Assembly (NCBI GenBank): GCA_905331475.1
Contig: CAJNYU010000033.1
Coordinates: forward strand, 1 to 64,000
Length of the DNA stretch: 64,000 nucleotides
Origin: Rotaria socialis
Taxonomy: Eukaryota; Rotifera; Eurotatoria; Philodinida; Philodinidae
Reading direction: 5' to 3'
Shown here: positions 1-13,217 of the stretch, piece after piece
Numbering within the stretch: position 1 is the first letter of the stretch
Layout of the letters: each line of letters starts with the position of its first letter
The notes under the pieces: generated by a model
Databases searched by the model: none
Seen by the model: only the letters and a program-made list of their open reading frames with translations
What the model was told of the DNA's origin: nothing
Made by a program: the position numbers and the translations under genes

Positions 1-3000
1 TCAAACTATTGGTATCGTTACAAAATTGAGTAGGTAATAGTGGCATTGCTTGTTTACCGTGCCGTAATTTTCATTTAATAAATGTATTATCTATTCCATA
101 TCCGATATCGTGAACAAAAAAAGCTCTAGCTCTAGCTATGTAACTTATATACATAAATTAATGCAATATATATGTGAAAATAGTGTCATTCGACTGAGAG
201 AGAAGTAGAAAAATCAAGCAATTTACTTATATGAGATCTATGTAACTAAAAGTTGATAAATTTCACTAAATATCCAATTGTTTTTTTCTAGATCGATTAA
301 ACCTAAGTTCAAGTTGGTATGTTAAACACAGTATTCCGATTCATCAGTTTATTTCATAAGATTGTTTTACTATCTGACTAAATTCATGAATGAAATTCTT
401 TTTCTCTTCAAAAACGTTGAAAACTATTGAAAAAGGTTCTATATAATGTTATCAGCTAGTTGAGTATAGAATATCTTATTGTATTTCAAAATGCGGCAAA
501 ACTCAATTTTTCACTTGAATATAGACAGCGGAACTGACGGCTGAGAAAATTACTCATTTCGCTGGTAGTTATTTTCGAAAGTAGAAAACCAGTATTACTG
601 GTGACCAGTATTTACTGGACCAGTAGACCAGTATAATACTGGTACTGGTGCATCCCTATTCCTTACTATTTAAAATATATGATTAATGATAATAATATCT
701 TATCTGTGAATAGTTGAAACTGATTTTAAAAATTTTAATTTCTCTAAATTGATATTTAACGATTAATAATAAACTAGTATTTTATACGAAGATTTTATAT
801 CATTTTGAACATTCTCATTGTGTCAATATTCAATGTTCCAACCTTCTCGTCTATTTCGCTAGACGAATAGAAATAAGCTAATTAAAATATTTTCATTGGC
901 GTTCTTCATCTTATATGTTGCTGTCTTTTTCAAACACTAGATGATTGATAATGATAATAGTGCTCATTTAATTCTACAGTGTAACAATTTATTGTTCTTC
1001 GTTAGTAGAATTTTTCTGAAACTCGGTCAATTAATTTGATATAAGCTCTAATATGAAGCAATTAAAACGTGTTAATCTATTTCTTTTCTTACTGGAAAGA
1101 TAACGAGTTCGAATTTCTTCTATGAATACAATGAATAACAGGTATTTTTTTCATTAGCACTTAATGTAAAACGATCAGTTTTCTCTGAATGTGTTCTTTC
1201 ATAAATGAATCTATAATAAACTTTTGAACTATACATTCGAGCATTGAGCATGTATAACAATGCTACACGTGTAATATTCTATCAATTTTTCACAGAATAA
1301 AAGTACAACGGACGATGAATTATTCATAATCATGCATTTAATAATGATTTATTCTTTTACTGTTGTTGTCAATAAAGACACTAATGAAAATTGCATTTAT
1401 GATTGATATTAATAAATATTTACTGACTTTGATGTTTTTCAGTTACAATCAGATCGACTATTATATAAGATCTTTATGACTACACTAACTCTTCAAACTA
1501 TATAATTGCAGAACACTCGAAATTTGCGTCTGATAGAGTTGTATTTATCACTAGCGAACTAAGACGCAAACCGAAAAATCATTACTATTGTTGATAACAA
1601 ATCGATATCGATAAAAATCTTATCATTGAACGTGTATGTGCTTAGACGGTTTTTTTTTCTTTCTTTTGTATTGATTTCGTTCAATCGGTTATTAATTGCA
1701 CATTTATCGCGTTGTATATTATACATCGCCTATCGAGAATGTGGCATTGCATTGTAAATAATACAATGCATTACCACTTGTTCAGATGTATTCGTACATA
1801 AATGAGGTCTATAGTACATGCACACATATCTGAATTACTCACTAGAACATTTCATTCTTTTTGTTATTTTTCGTTGTATGGTGAGGATTCTATTCTAGTT
1901 TAGAAGATCGATCGATTTATATACTTTTGTTTTATTTTCGTAAACGCACCAGAAAAAAGACGAAAGTAAAATTCTATTATTAAATATAGACTATTAGAAT
2001 TCAGAAAATAAATTATGCTACTTGTGTTTTATGAAAACAGATTGAACTAATATTCATATCGTGTTACTATTTTCAATAATGTTTGAAAAACACTTGAAGA
2101 TTATAATTTTCTATCATATCGTGTCCTCCAAATCGGATTATAATTTTACTATGAGCAATTATGCTATACTTCAAAAAACCGTCTTAGTTTTAAGCTCTAT
2201 AAATTTGGCTCATAAGATAGCGATTAAAGAAAACGATAGTCTATTGAAATATACGTAAACAAAAATATAAAGATGTGTATCGATATCTCCTATAATGACA
2301 ATCAGATATAGAAAAAGGGCGAATTGATTAAATAAAATAAAGGTTTGCTAGAAATATGTGTCATAATAATTAATTCATTATTAACTGGTTTATCATCGAC
2401 ATCTATCTGTTCAGTAAAATTTGATTTCATATGATGACTCAAATAACCAACCGTGCAATCCAGTCTCACTTTTTTTCTCTTCTCTTCCTACTCAGCTGTT
2501 GATGTTTTCAACAGACGAGTCATTGTTCGTCAACATTTGCATTTTAAGTGATTCAAGAATTTTTTTTTCTTTAGTACAATGTTTGCATTATTTTTATTGT
2601 ACGTCTACCAATGTGTACAAGTCAACAGCTGTTCGCTATTCACCTTTTCTTTCTGTCATTTTGTTCGATGAAAGTGGACCGGTGATTTCAATGGCATCAG
2701 TTGCATTTTACAAGACGAAGAAGAAGAAGAAGAAGGAAAAATATTGACTTGACTTTCTCTCACGCATTCTCTCTTCCTTATATTGCCATTATTTCTTTCA
2801 AGCATTTCATCGTAATGCAATATAGGTGTCACATAGTTTGTTATTGTTACTAAATCTTTTCTAGGGCTTTGCTTTGCGCGACTGTGGTTTGTATTTATAA
2901 ATATATATATATGTATGTGATGTTTTTGTTTGAATCTCGTGTGCGCTTATAATTGATCGATACGAGAGGAGAGTAACATCGCACAGGCTAACACCTTAGT

Positions 3001-3382
3001 CAGCGTACTAAGCTAGAGAAAAAAATGAAGAGAAAAGAGAGAGAGAGAAAAAAAAGAGAACTGAAAAGAGGTAGGTACCCTTCATCTTATATGCTCTGTC
3101 TCTCTCTCTCTCTCTCGTACCAATATTGAACGAACGTGCAAGAATACAAAGTAATAGAATAGAAGAAATAGTGATGGTAGTATACTCCATCTTTTTTTAT
3201 TGCTATTATTGTTACTGGTCATCACCATCGTGTCTCAATAAATGAATTCAAACAAATCGCGCTTCCGATCAAATAACAAATAGATATGCTTAGGACGACC
3301 GAATTATATTTTTTTTTCTTGTTTTCTTTTTTATAGATTAATATTGGCTCTGACGTGTATGAGTCTATAACCAAAGAAGCAA
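1..3382. other. Non-coding 5' flank of the villin gene
   Basis: AT-rich DNA with no open frame that looks like a gene. It holds a transposon-like terminus around 586-657 (separate entry) and purine/pyrimidine tracts near 3030-3116, including a TC microsatellite at about 3098-3116. The last few hundred bases precede the villin start codon and probably contain its 5' UTR and promoter, but I see no promoter element I can defend. Confidence 0.6.
586..657. repeat. Putative hAT-type terminus with CCAGTA/TACTGG array
   Basis: This stretch repeats the hexamers CCAGTA and TACTGG in both orientations at least eight times and ends at its right side in ctggtgcatccct. Read on the minus strand the end is AGGGATGCACCAGTACC, which resembles the TAGGGATGCACC type of hAT-superfamily terminus. 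Arrays of short inverted subterminal motifs are typical of hAT ends. I find no matching left terminus in the window and no target-site duplication, so it may be a solo end or an element that starts left of position 1. Confidence 0.45.
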
Positions 3383-6300
3383 ATGAGTGAATCTGATAGT
3401 AGTTTCAGTGCCGGTGGAGGAATGGAACTTGATCCGGCTTTTGCTGCAATACCAAAAAACAAATCTTGTTTATGCGTATGGCGTATTGAGGTTGGTTTAT
3501 TTGTTTAGAATGAATTTTTTTTAGAATAATAATTTTGTTTTGCATATTTTTCAAGAATTTTAAACTAGTCGCTGTACCACGTGAATCTCATGGAATATTT
3601 TTTAAAGGTGACGCTTATGTTATTTATCATGCTGAAGAAATAAAAAAATCTACCGGTTCATCATCAACAACATCGTCGACTCTTATTCAACATATTCATT
3701 TTTGGATTGGTTCAGAAGCTACACAAGATGAAGCCGGTGTAGCGGCTTATAAAACTGTTGAATTAGGTAAGATGAATGTAGATTTTTATTGAAAGAATAG
3801 AAAATGTTTTTTTTCAAATTTTAATAATGAACATTTTGTTTTCATTAAATAATCTATACGTAATTCATATATATATATATTAACATGTGTCTCGTAATTT
3901 TAGTGTTAGTTTTACTTCATCCTATATCATGTTTATTCAATGTTAATCAAATAATATTGACAAAAAAAACAAAGATGACGAGCGAATATCTACTTAAAAC
4001 GAAGTGTTATCAAAAGATTTAGATATTTCAATCCATGATAAAGTAGAAAAACAATACTTGGTTTCACTTTGTTTCTGAAGAGTATAAATATACTTATTAT
4101 TCGTCTGTAGATTATGAAGTGTTATTCTTCTGAAAATCAATAGCTTGCACTAGTTTTATATGTTATGTTTGTCTACTATAGACAAATATAGTAAAATCAT
4201 TTGAACATATGCGAAAAACAACTATGACGACATATAAACTTTCTTTTGAAGTGATGAAAACAAGAATGCTCAATGGTTCTTGAAATTCACATTAAAAAAA
4301 GAAAAAGTATGACAATTCATTAATGTTCTAGACCATTTCCTATTCTTTTCTATTACATGGATACTTTGAACAAGAAAAGAAAGCCTCTGCGTTAAAATAA
4401 TCTTTTCACCGAACTTCTATTCTAAGGATTCATTCAACATCCTTAAAAGTATTCATATTTTATGCAAGTTTTTTTTCTTTTCCAGTTTGTTAATAAAATT
4501 TACAAATCTGTTACATTCTAACAGCATAGATTGGATCAAATATTGTACAGGAAAATAATCATCTTTATCAGGTTCATGAGAATCTTCGGTGAATTTAGAT
4601 TTGAAAAAGCTAATATTGTATTAAATTCCTTTTTTTTAGATCGATGCAGAAAAAATAGTTGACATTAATAACTAAAGAACAATTTACAATAGGTCGAAGA
4701 GATTTTTCTATTTCTAAGTAAAGCTTCCGTCCAAATATACCCTTTCTCTGAATTGTGACCTCAGAATAGACCATTGAGCAGTAGTTGCGGTGTCCTTTTC
4801 TTTTTGAAAACTATTATAAAATCTATAGGGAGGACCATTCTTTGATTATGTTAATAGGACGTGTGGAGGAGGCCTTGTGTTAATGCTACTAAACAAGAAT
4901 AAGCTTATTTCTAAGGAGAGCTCAATTGTTCTTGCGAAGTAAAGTAAGCCACCGTCTGGCTACGTCAATACTTAATTGTCTTTCATATGTTTAATCCGTT
5001 CAATAAAAATCGTTGAATAAATAAAGAGAAATCTCTCTAGTCAAAATGAATAACCAATTTAGTTACAAGTGAAAATTATAAGCAATCTATAGAACAAACT
5101 TTAAAAAAATATAATCACTGGCGTTTGTTGTAAAAAATCAAAAACATAAAATTTCTTTTTCGATTTAGACGATCATCTATTAGGCAATGCAGTTCAACAT
5201 CGAGAAGTACAAGGGAATGAAAGTGAACGCTTTTTATCTTATTTTAAATCTCGCGGTGGTGTTACATATCGTCAAGGTGGTGTTGCTTCTGGTTTTCATC
5301 GACATCAATCTACCAATGAACCGCGTTTATTTCGTTTGAAGGGCCGTCATACAGTACGACTTTTTGAAATGCCAGCTATCGACTGGTCAAATATATCACG
5401 TGGAGATGTTTACATATTGGATTTAAGCGAAGTCATATTTGTATGGAATGGAGCTCGATCAAATAAATTTGAACGTTTACAGGCTATACAACGTGCCAGA
5501 CAATTACGTGATGAACGTGGTAAAACAAATATTGTTATTATTGAAGATGGTGAAGAAATGAAAATGAGCAAAGATGAATTGAAATATTTTGAAATGAAAT
5601 TACCACTAAAAGATAAAAAATTAAATTTAAACGAAACAATCGATGAAAATGATGATGATGATAGACGTGCGGAAGGTGCACATATTAAACTTTATAAATG
5701 TTCAGATGAAAGTGGAACATTAAAAGTAACAGAGAAAAAGGTTGGACCATTAATTAAAAGTGATTTAGAAAGTGAGGTTAGTTCATTATAGCCTATATCT
5801 ATATTATATACGATTACGATAATATATTTATATGTTGCAGGATGCGTATATTATTGATAATGGTCCCTATGGAATATGGGTTTGGGTTGGACGACGTTCA
5901 AATCCAAAGGAGAGACGAGAAGCAATGCGCAATGCACTTGTAAGTTGATATTTAAAATCGTTTTTGGAGTTCCGATTTAAAGGTTAACTAGAGTATGATT
6001 ATTACTAAAGGTCAATTGTTTATCGTACTATGTTTTATCGCAGTGAAGGAATTCGTTTTTTAGTAATTACGTATTCGAGAAGTAGTTTGATATTTGTTCC
6101 AATTTTCGATAAACTATTCTACTTTATTATGGCTTGCCAATTAGTATCACGTTTTTTTTTTGCGGGCAGCTATATTCTAAAGGTAATACTCTTTGAATTA
6201 TTTGTTCATATGACTTGTTCGATTGGAAGATTTTCGGTAGAATTCGTCGGATTTATTTCAGTTATATGATATCATGATACCTATTCTGCCGAACTAGTGA

Positions 6301-9300
6301 TAAGTGTTCGGATGGAATTCCTTGCGTATGTTGATTCTCACTATGGTAAGTACATATAAATTTGTTGGTCTCATGTGACAGCATCATGTCAAAAACTTGA
6401 AATAAAGTTAATGACTTCTTCAGCACCAAAGGGAAATTTATATTATGACAAGTCAAATGATTAAATCTTCCAGAAGGTTGCACTTTCAGCATATTATTAC
6501 TTAAGATGTCTCGATAGAATGTATGAAGGCCATTGAGAAGCAAGAAAAAAGTAGAATAATTCATTAGAAATCAAAATAATTGGTCTAAATTGAAACATAA
6601 CGGTATTCAACCAAAATTCAGCAACATTCAATTTCCGATGCTGTCATTATAGATCTATCTTATTCGGTGTTTTTTACGTTGAGAAAGGCTTAGACGAGAA
6701 AATACACAGATTTTATTTTAGTCGAAATAAGTTTCCATTCATTTTTATTTGACGAAGAATTTTTTAATGCAGTTTTCTCTTTCAGTAAATCTTCAAATAA
6801 GCTTAGTTTTCATAAATTCATAGGGTTTTTATTTATCAAATAGGGTTTTCTTCAAAAGAAAGGTTACACAAAAACGACAAAAGTTTGTCGTGTTATCGAC
6901 GGTGGTGAGCCAATGGAATTTATTGCTTTATTTAAAACATGGATTGATTCCAATGCTCAAAAAGGTCTTGGAAAAACTTACAGCAAAGGGAACATAGGTA
7001 ACTAAAATTTTCTTTTCTTATAATTGTTTCTCTCGTGATTATCTTACTCTCTTATTCTTCTTGCACAACATTATTAGTTACATAGGTAGGCTGCGGTGGC
7101 ATTGCTTTATGCATGATGATAAAATAATACAAAAAACGTTTTCTTTACCAAAACTAATTTTATTTTAAATTTTTAGCTAAAATTGTTTCATCCCAATTTG
7201 ACATAAACACAATGCATTTACACCCAGAATTAGCTGCTGCAACTCAAATGCCTGATAATGGCTCAGGAAAAAAAGAAATCTATCGTATCGATCAATTTAA
7301 AATGATTCCCTATGCTGAATCAATGCATGGAACATTTTTCTCTGGAGATTCATTCGTTATCCAATATACATACAGTGATCAGCAACGTTCAAATACATTA
7401 ATCTATTTTTGGTTAGGTCATTTTTCAAGTATAGATGAACAAGCAGCGGCCGCTATTGGTGCTGTTGAACTAGATAAAAAAATTAATGGCACTGGAACGA
7501 TCATACGTGTTGTTCAAGATAAAGAGCCACCTCATTTTATGGCAATGTTTCAAGGTCATATGATTATTTTCAAAGTACTATAAGCTTATTGAATTTTTCA
7601 ATTACAATTGTGCTTTTATTTTTTTTGATTAGCACGGTAAACGAAGTGGTTTCAGAAATTTACAATATCATGATGAAAATACCAATGAGAATGAAGACAC
7701 TTATTTGTTGCAAGTGCGTGGTATATCAAAATATGATACAAAAGCTGTACAAGTAAATATAATCGATTTAATGTAGACATATGTCTAATTGAAAAACAAT
7801 TTGAGATTGAGTTTCTTCTAGTTCATCAATTTTTTATCTAAATCTTAATTAAAAAAAAACAATCGCTCTTAATATACATAGCATATGCGCATCGCTTGAG
7901 TTCATATTACGAACATAATGCGATAGACGTCAGCTGTCGAATGGTTTAAGTCCGACATTGTTTCGAATTTAGCTATCGATGTTTTAATGGTCTCTAGCTA
8001 CAAGTGTCTTCCGCCCATCGGATGTCAATCATTGTAGGGAGTGGATCTTTGGTAATTTCTCTATTCGTGCAACATCAGACTCTTGTTTATTCAAGTGTAA
8101 ACTGTGTATTGCTCGATAGAGTTTATTTTTAGACGAGTGCCGAGCAGCGCAAATCTTGTTTCTCATTCAATACATGATTGATCCTGAAATCCCTAGAAAA
8201 TAATATCAGAACATTTTCTGTAACAATTTTCAATTTAATATATCAAACTATCAATAGATTTACAGACCATGAAGGGACGACTAGTGAGCAGTTTTCTATA
8301 CCGATAATTAGGGTCTAATATAAGAACGATTTTCCAATTTTCATAAAATTTTTATAACACAGCTAAGTCCCAGTGTTAGATAACGATAGATTTGCGGATC
8401 CATAACTTTCAACTTCTACAGAGTCATAAAATTTAAAGCAAAATTAGACGCTATTGATCATAATTCAATTTATGTTAAAGCAACCTAACTGCAAATAGCT
8501 CTATTGACCCTGCAGCTCATACTGAAGTATGAGCTCAAAAATGATTCGATGGCAGAATAAAAGAGCTTTTGTCCAGGGAGATATATATTCTAAGCTCTCA
8601 GTCTATTTCAAGACATTCATTCTATGACAAAAGCAACACCATTCAATAGTAAAATTATGCTTGTCATAAATAATTAGGTTTTCTTTCCTATTACATATCA
8701 TAAAAATGTAAACCATTCAAAATTCTGTCTATTATCAAAACTTGTGATTGAATTTCTTTTAGAAAATATTTTATAACAAAAAAAGAAAAAAAAACTAAGA
8801 CTGATATTCTATGGACTTGATCGATTCCCATGATGATTTAAAATCAATTATATAAGTAGATCATAAAAATATGATGAATACTGTCTATTGAATATGTCAT
8901 TAAAGAAAATAATTCTATTGTTCAATATGAATTATTCTTTTAGGTTGATTTACGTGCTTCATCATTAAATTCGAATGATTGTTTTGTTTTATTTACTGCA
9001 CATTGTGTTTATATTTGGTGTGGGAAAGGATCAACTGGAGATGAACGTGAAATGTCAAAAGTCGTCGCTAGTTCAAAATCGAGGTATGCATTAAATGAAT
9101 TACATCATTGATTGTTTTCTGTATTCGATTGTTTTTGTTTTAAGAGAACCAATTATGGTATTTGAAGGACAAGAAAAAGAAGAATTTTGGAGCCATTTTC
9201 CCTATGGAAAAGAAGCATATGCTTCTGATAAGCGTCTGGGCGAGCATCAATCATCATTAAATAGTATAAATGATCATCCGGCAAGACTTTACGAAATATC

Positions 9301-12191
9301 AAATGCTAGTGGACGAATAACAGTTACTGAAATCCCCAATTTTACACAGGTACAAAAAAGAAAAGAAAAGATAACCGCTTTGATCTCATAATGATCGAAA
9401 TCTCGTAGTGATATATTTTTGCTTCAAGCTAAAATGATAAGGCTATTTTCTTTGACTTGAGAAATTCTTGTACGTTCTATTTGATGTTGTTTTCAATACT
9501 TTCTTTATGGAATAACTATTTGCTTTCGAAGATAATGATTCTAATCTAGTCGGATAAAGTGTTCTTGAACTTCAAGAATCAGCATTTCTAGTTGGCTATT
9601 GAAAAGTTCAGAAATTCACGAAATAACCTAGATTTAAATCAAAAGCAAAATTTTCCATCATAATTATTGTGATTCGTAATAGAAGATTTCTGGCTTTTGA
9701 AATATTTTAACTATTTTAAAATGAGATTTAAGCTACTGAGAAATAAATATTTATGAAAAACTTGATAGATTGTATCTCTTAGCTATTTAAAATACTACTT
9801 AACGTTAGTGAACTGGAATCAGAGAATTTCACTATACAAAATAGATTCACTATAATATTTACTGAAATATATATACTAATTCAAAATCCTGTATTTACTG
9901 TAAGATTTATTTTCAACTTATTATCCGATTTCTTAAATGCGAGAAAGGATCTAAATAAAGATTGGCTTATAAAGTCGTAGGTTGAACAAGGACAAGAATA
10001 GCTACTAATTAATTACTTGGTGCACAACCGAATGCTTTCGAGTTCCGCACGATGCTTTTTCTGGTTTGTACACAGCAATTTTATGAAAATTTGCATAATG
10101 AGAGTGGCGTTTCCTAGAAGAAAAATGAACGCAATATTAGATCTTCAACCGGAATCATAGTTATTTCGATAATAAAAAAATCATCTTCGGAAACATCGTA
10201 ATCACATTTTGTATTTTGCATCATTTATTTATTGTAGACCTTTGTCTCTATTCAAAAATCTTGATTGCTATTCGTTTTTAGCGTTTAAAACAGTTGTAAA
10301 AAAAACCTTGAAAATACGTCTTGTCGAATAATACTGGTAGTAGCTGTATAGAGTAATTGTAACAACTGACTTCAAGGTTAGAAGGATAATGGAAATTTAA
10401 GCGTTATCAATATGAATGGAGTATATTAAAACTTCACCTATGTTCGCTTTTTTTCGCTCCTAACGTCGAATATCTTTGTTTCTATAAATAACAGGGTTAA
10501 AGGCTCTACTAATTATTTCTATTTTTACAAATATTCGGTGCTAGAAAAAAATATTCATTGACATGCATTTTAAAAATTTCTCAAGGAAAAATTTGAACTA
10601 ATTTCTAATTGAAAACAACAATTCCAATTGTTTAGGCTGATCTCGATGAAGACGATGTGATGCTACTCGATGCATGGACATGTGTATTCTTATGGATTGG
10701 AAAACGTATGAAAATTTTCTTTGTTTCGTATACATTTTTATTTCTATTTCAAATACAATTTAGATTCAAATAAAACCGAAATGAAAGATGCCGAGCGCAT
10801 TGTTTTTGATTATTTACGTACTGATCCAAGTCATCGCGATTCAGATACACCAATTATGAAAACAAAACAGACATATGAACCGATACATTTTACTGGCTTC
10901 TTTGGCCCATGGGATAAAAATTATTGGACAGTGAGCAATTTTCGTTTTCATTAAACCATAAAAACAACTGTTGCTTTTTCAATTATTTCACAGACAAAAT
11001 CATCATATGAAACAACGAAAGCAATGCTACATGCAAATAATAGACCTGAAATTTATGCTGAGCTCATACGTGATAAACCGGTGAATAATAAAGAGAGAAA
11101 AAAAACCAAATACGTGATCAATTCCAAAAAAACGTCTAAAATTTACCTTTTTATTATTTAGAAACAAAATATTTTAAATCGAACAGCAGTAACAAAATAC
11201 TCATATGAAATATTAGTAAAACCAGCCGATGAATTGCCCGAAGACGTCAATCCAGAATTAAGAGAAGTAATAAAACCGCCATAGGTTCTTTTTTTCTTTA
11301 TATTACTTCGTTTTCATGTAGACACGATGAAATTTAGTTATATCATATTTCAGTTGACTACGGATAACTGATACTTTTCATCATTATGTTCTTTCAATAT
11401 TTCGCTATGAACATTATCTATCTCTTGATGATGTATCTATCAATGATAGTTGTTCTCTTACGAGCTAGAGTTTTATAGATTCAAACATGTACAAGAACAG
11501 ACACTGAGAGCTAATCGGATTAGGAGAGAAGAAAAACTACTAATAGGAAACATTTGAATGGTTATAAGCGAGAGGGAAAGACTCATTTTAATAAAAACTG
11601 TCTACACGAAAAGCTCTTTAACTAGTATAAGATTTCAAATCATGCTTTTGTTTTATATATTTAATCTTTTCGTGTTAGGCAAGATAATTATTTTGCAGCA
11701 TTTTTAGATTAAACGAGTAACATGAGGCTCAAAAATAAAAATAGAATAAATCTATCCAGACATATTTTCTAGTGGCTCTTATTTACTTGATAAAATTTAA
11801 TATGGACGTTCCAGAAAATTAAAAAAAGAAATTCAGCCATATTACATTGCTTGAAATTTCTATTTAAATTTCTGAACTAAAGAAAACATAAAATCGTGGA
11901 GTGATGCAAACAGTGTGTGTTTATCCATTTGTAATTTAACAACGCAGTAAAACAAAAAGGTTCTCGTTGCACTTCATCTGATTCATTGAAATGTTAAAAT
12001 GATCTAATTTCTTTGACTAATTTCGATAATGAAAGATAAATCTATTTATATACGTATATATAATTATTTGTTTACAGATCCATTTAAATGATGATGAATT
12101 TCTTCAACACTTCAAGATGACCTATGCCGAATACACAGCGAAACCCGTCTGGAGACAGAAAGAACTGAAAAAGATGGCAAAACTGTTCTAG
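3383..12191 (+). CDS. VIL1-like: Villin (six gelsolin repeats plus headpiece), complete
   Basis: Actin-severing, capping and bundling protein of the cytoplasm. Fourteen exons join in frame: 3383-3490, 3556-3766, 5169-5776, 5841-5939, 6844-6997, 7177-7574, 7633-7752, 8944-9083, 9145-9349, 10636-10705, 10764-10930, 10994-11080, 11162-11266 and 12078-12191. The sum is 2586 nt, or 861 aa plus TAG; vertebrate villin is about 827 aa. Gelsolin repeats lie roughly at residues 28-150, 160-255, 290-390, 410-530, 545-640 and 645-755, with villin-like stretches such as [11 protein letters not shown] after repeat 1, [16 protein letters not shown] in repeat 5 and [12 protein letters not shown] in repeat 6. 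The C-terminus is a villin headpiece: [10 protein letters not shown], then [10 protein letters not shown], matching the LKKEKGLF actin-binding end. An acidic spacer with four Asp in a row separates repeats 2 and 3. The start ATG opens exon 1 and precedes the WRIE motif of repeat 1. Villin versus advillin or another headpiece-bearing gelsolin cannot be settled by eye. Confidence 0.93.
3767..5168 (+). other. Large villin intron 2
   Basis: A 1.4-kb intron between gtaag at 3767 and ttag at 5165-5168. It contains no coding-looking frame and no clear repeat. Other large villin introns (5940-6843, 7753-8943, 9350-10635 and 11267-12077) look equally empty; the remaining ones are about 60-180 bp. Confidence 0.7.
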
Positions 12192-13217
12192 ATTCAAAAA
12201 CAACTTCGATATGCTTTTTCCGCTTCAGTTTTCTGTTTGTGTTTGCGTTCTTTTTGTGCCATATATATATATATATATTATAAACATTTATTTCTTAACG
12301 AATCAATCATATGTATGTGTGTATATGTGTCAGTAATTATGATAAATTTGACAAGAAGAAGAAAAAAATATATTTGCGTTCTTTTATTATTCAAAAACAA
12401 ATGTTACAAGTTTTTTTATTTGAACATTAAATTTATTTAATACATAAATTTATGTGATTTCGAAGTTCATCGTAGAAGAATCAAAGAAACAATATCGAAG
12501 AAGGTTAAATGTACAACTAACAAAATATTTGGATACTAATCTTACGTTCTACATTTATTTTTTTTAAAGCACAAAGATTGTGTGCGTTCTTTCCTCATCG
12601 ATAGGCGATGATTCTCGGTCGAATTGACGTCAGCAACATACTTTAGGTAGTTTTTTTTCTCTCTGTCTGCTTTCATATACAGAACAAGAGAATACGAAGA
12701 AAAAAAGAAGCATGTTGAGACTATGAGGAGCGACAAAACTGTCTCAGATAGATGACATTCACGAGCGACATTTTAGCTGGAAAAATAGATTATAGGCAAG
12801 AAAAGCCAGTACTTCGGTCGACAGTATTTTAGAAGCATTATGCTTCCTACCCACAAAAAAGGTTCGGAGTTCGTAGTTAAAATAATTTTTTTCGCATTTA
12901 CTTTTTTGCTTTTCTTTCCCTTTCATATTAGTTTACCACTTGTGCACATAGCAAGTGACTACTTGCGCGATTCTTTACAAGTGAAAGAAATTATATAGGC
13001 ACTTTGTTTTTCTCTCACACATGATATAGTAATAATGGAGAAAAAATGAAAAATTATTTTTAACGTAAATATTTCAGGTTTCTATACACACGTGTAAATT
13101 TTCTCATTGTAAGAAGTTTTTTTGCGTTTTCAATTTTATACAACCTACATTTTCAATTCATTTATTTTTAGATTATATTCGTATTCAACTATTCTTAATT
13201 TTAATTCATTATTAACG
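12192..13217. other. Villin to nuclear receptor intergenic region
   Basis: About 1 kb of AT-rich sequence with an AT dinucleotide run near 12261-12278. It should contain the villin 3' UTR on the left and the promoter of the nuclear receptor on the right. I see no further gene. Confidence 0.6.

Noticed and set aside
2421..2747. 108-codon open frame upstream of villin
   Set aside because: Low-complexity Lys tail from a GAA run, no motif and no splice context; sits in likely promoter DNA.
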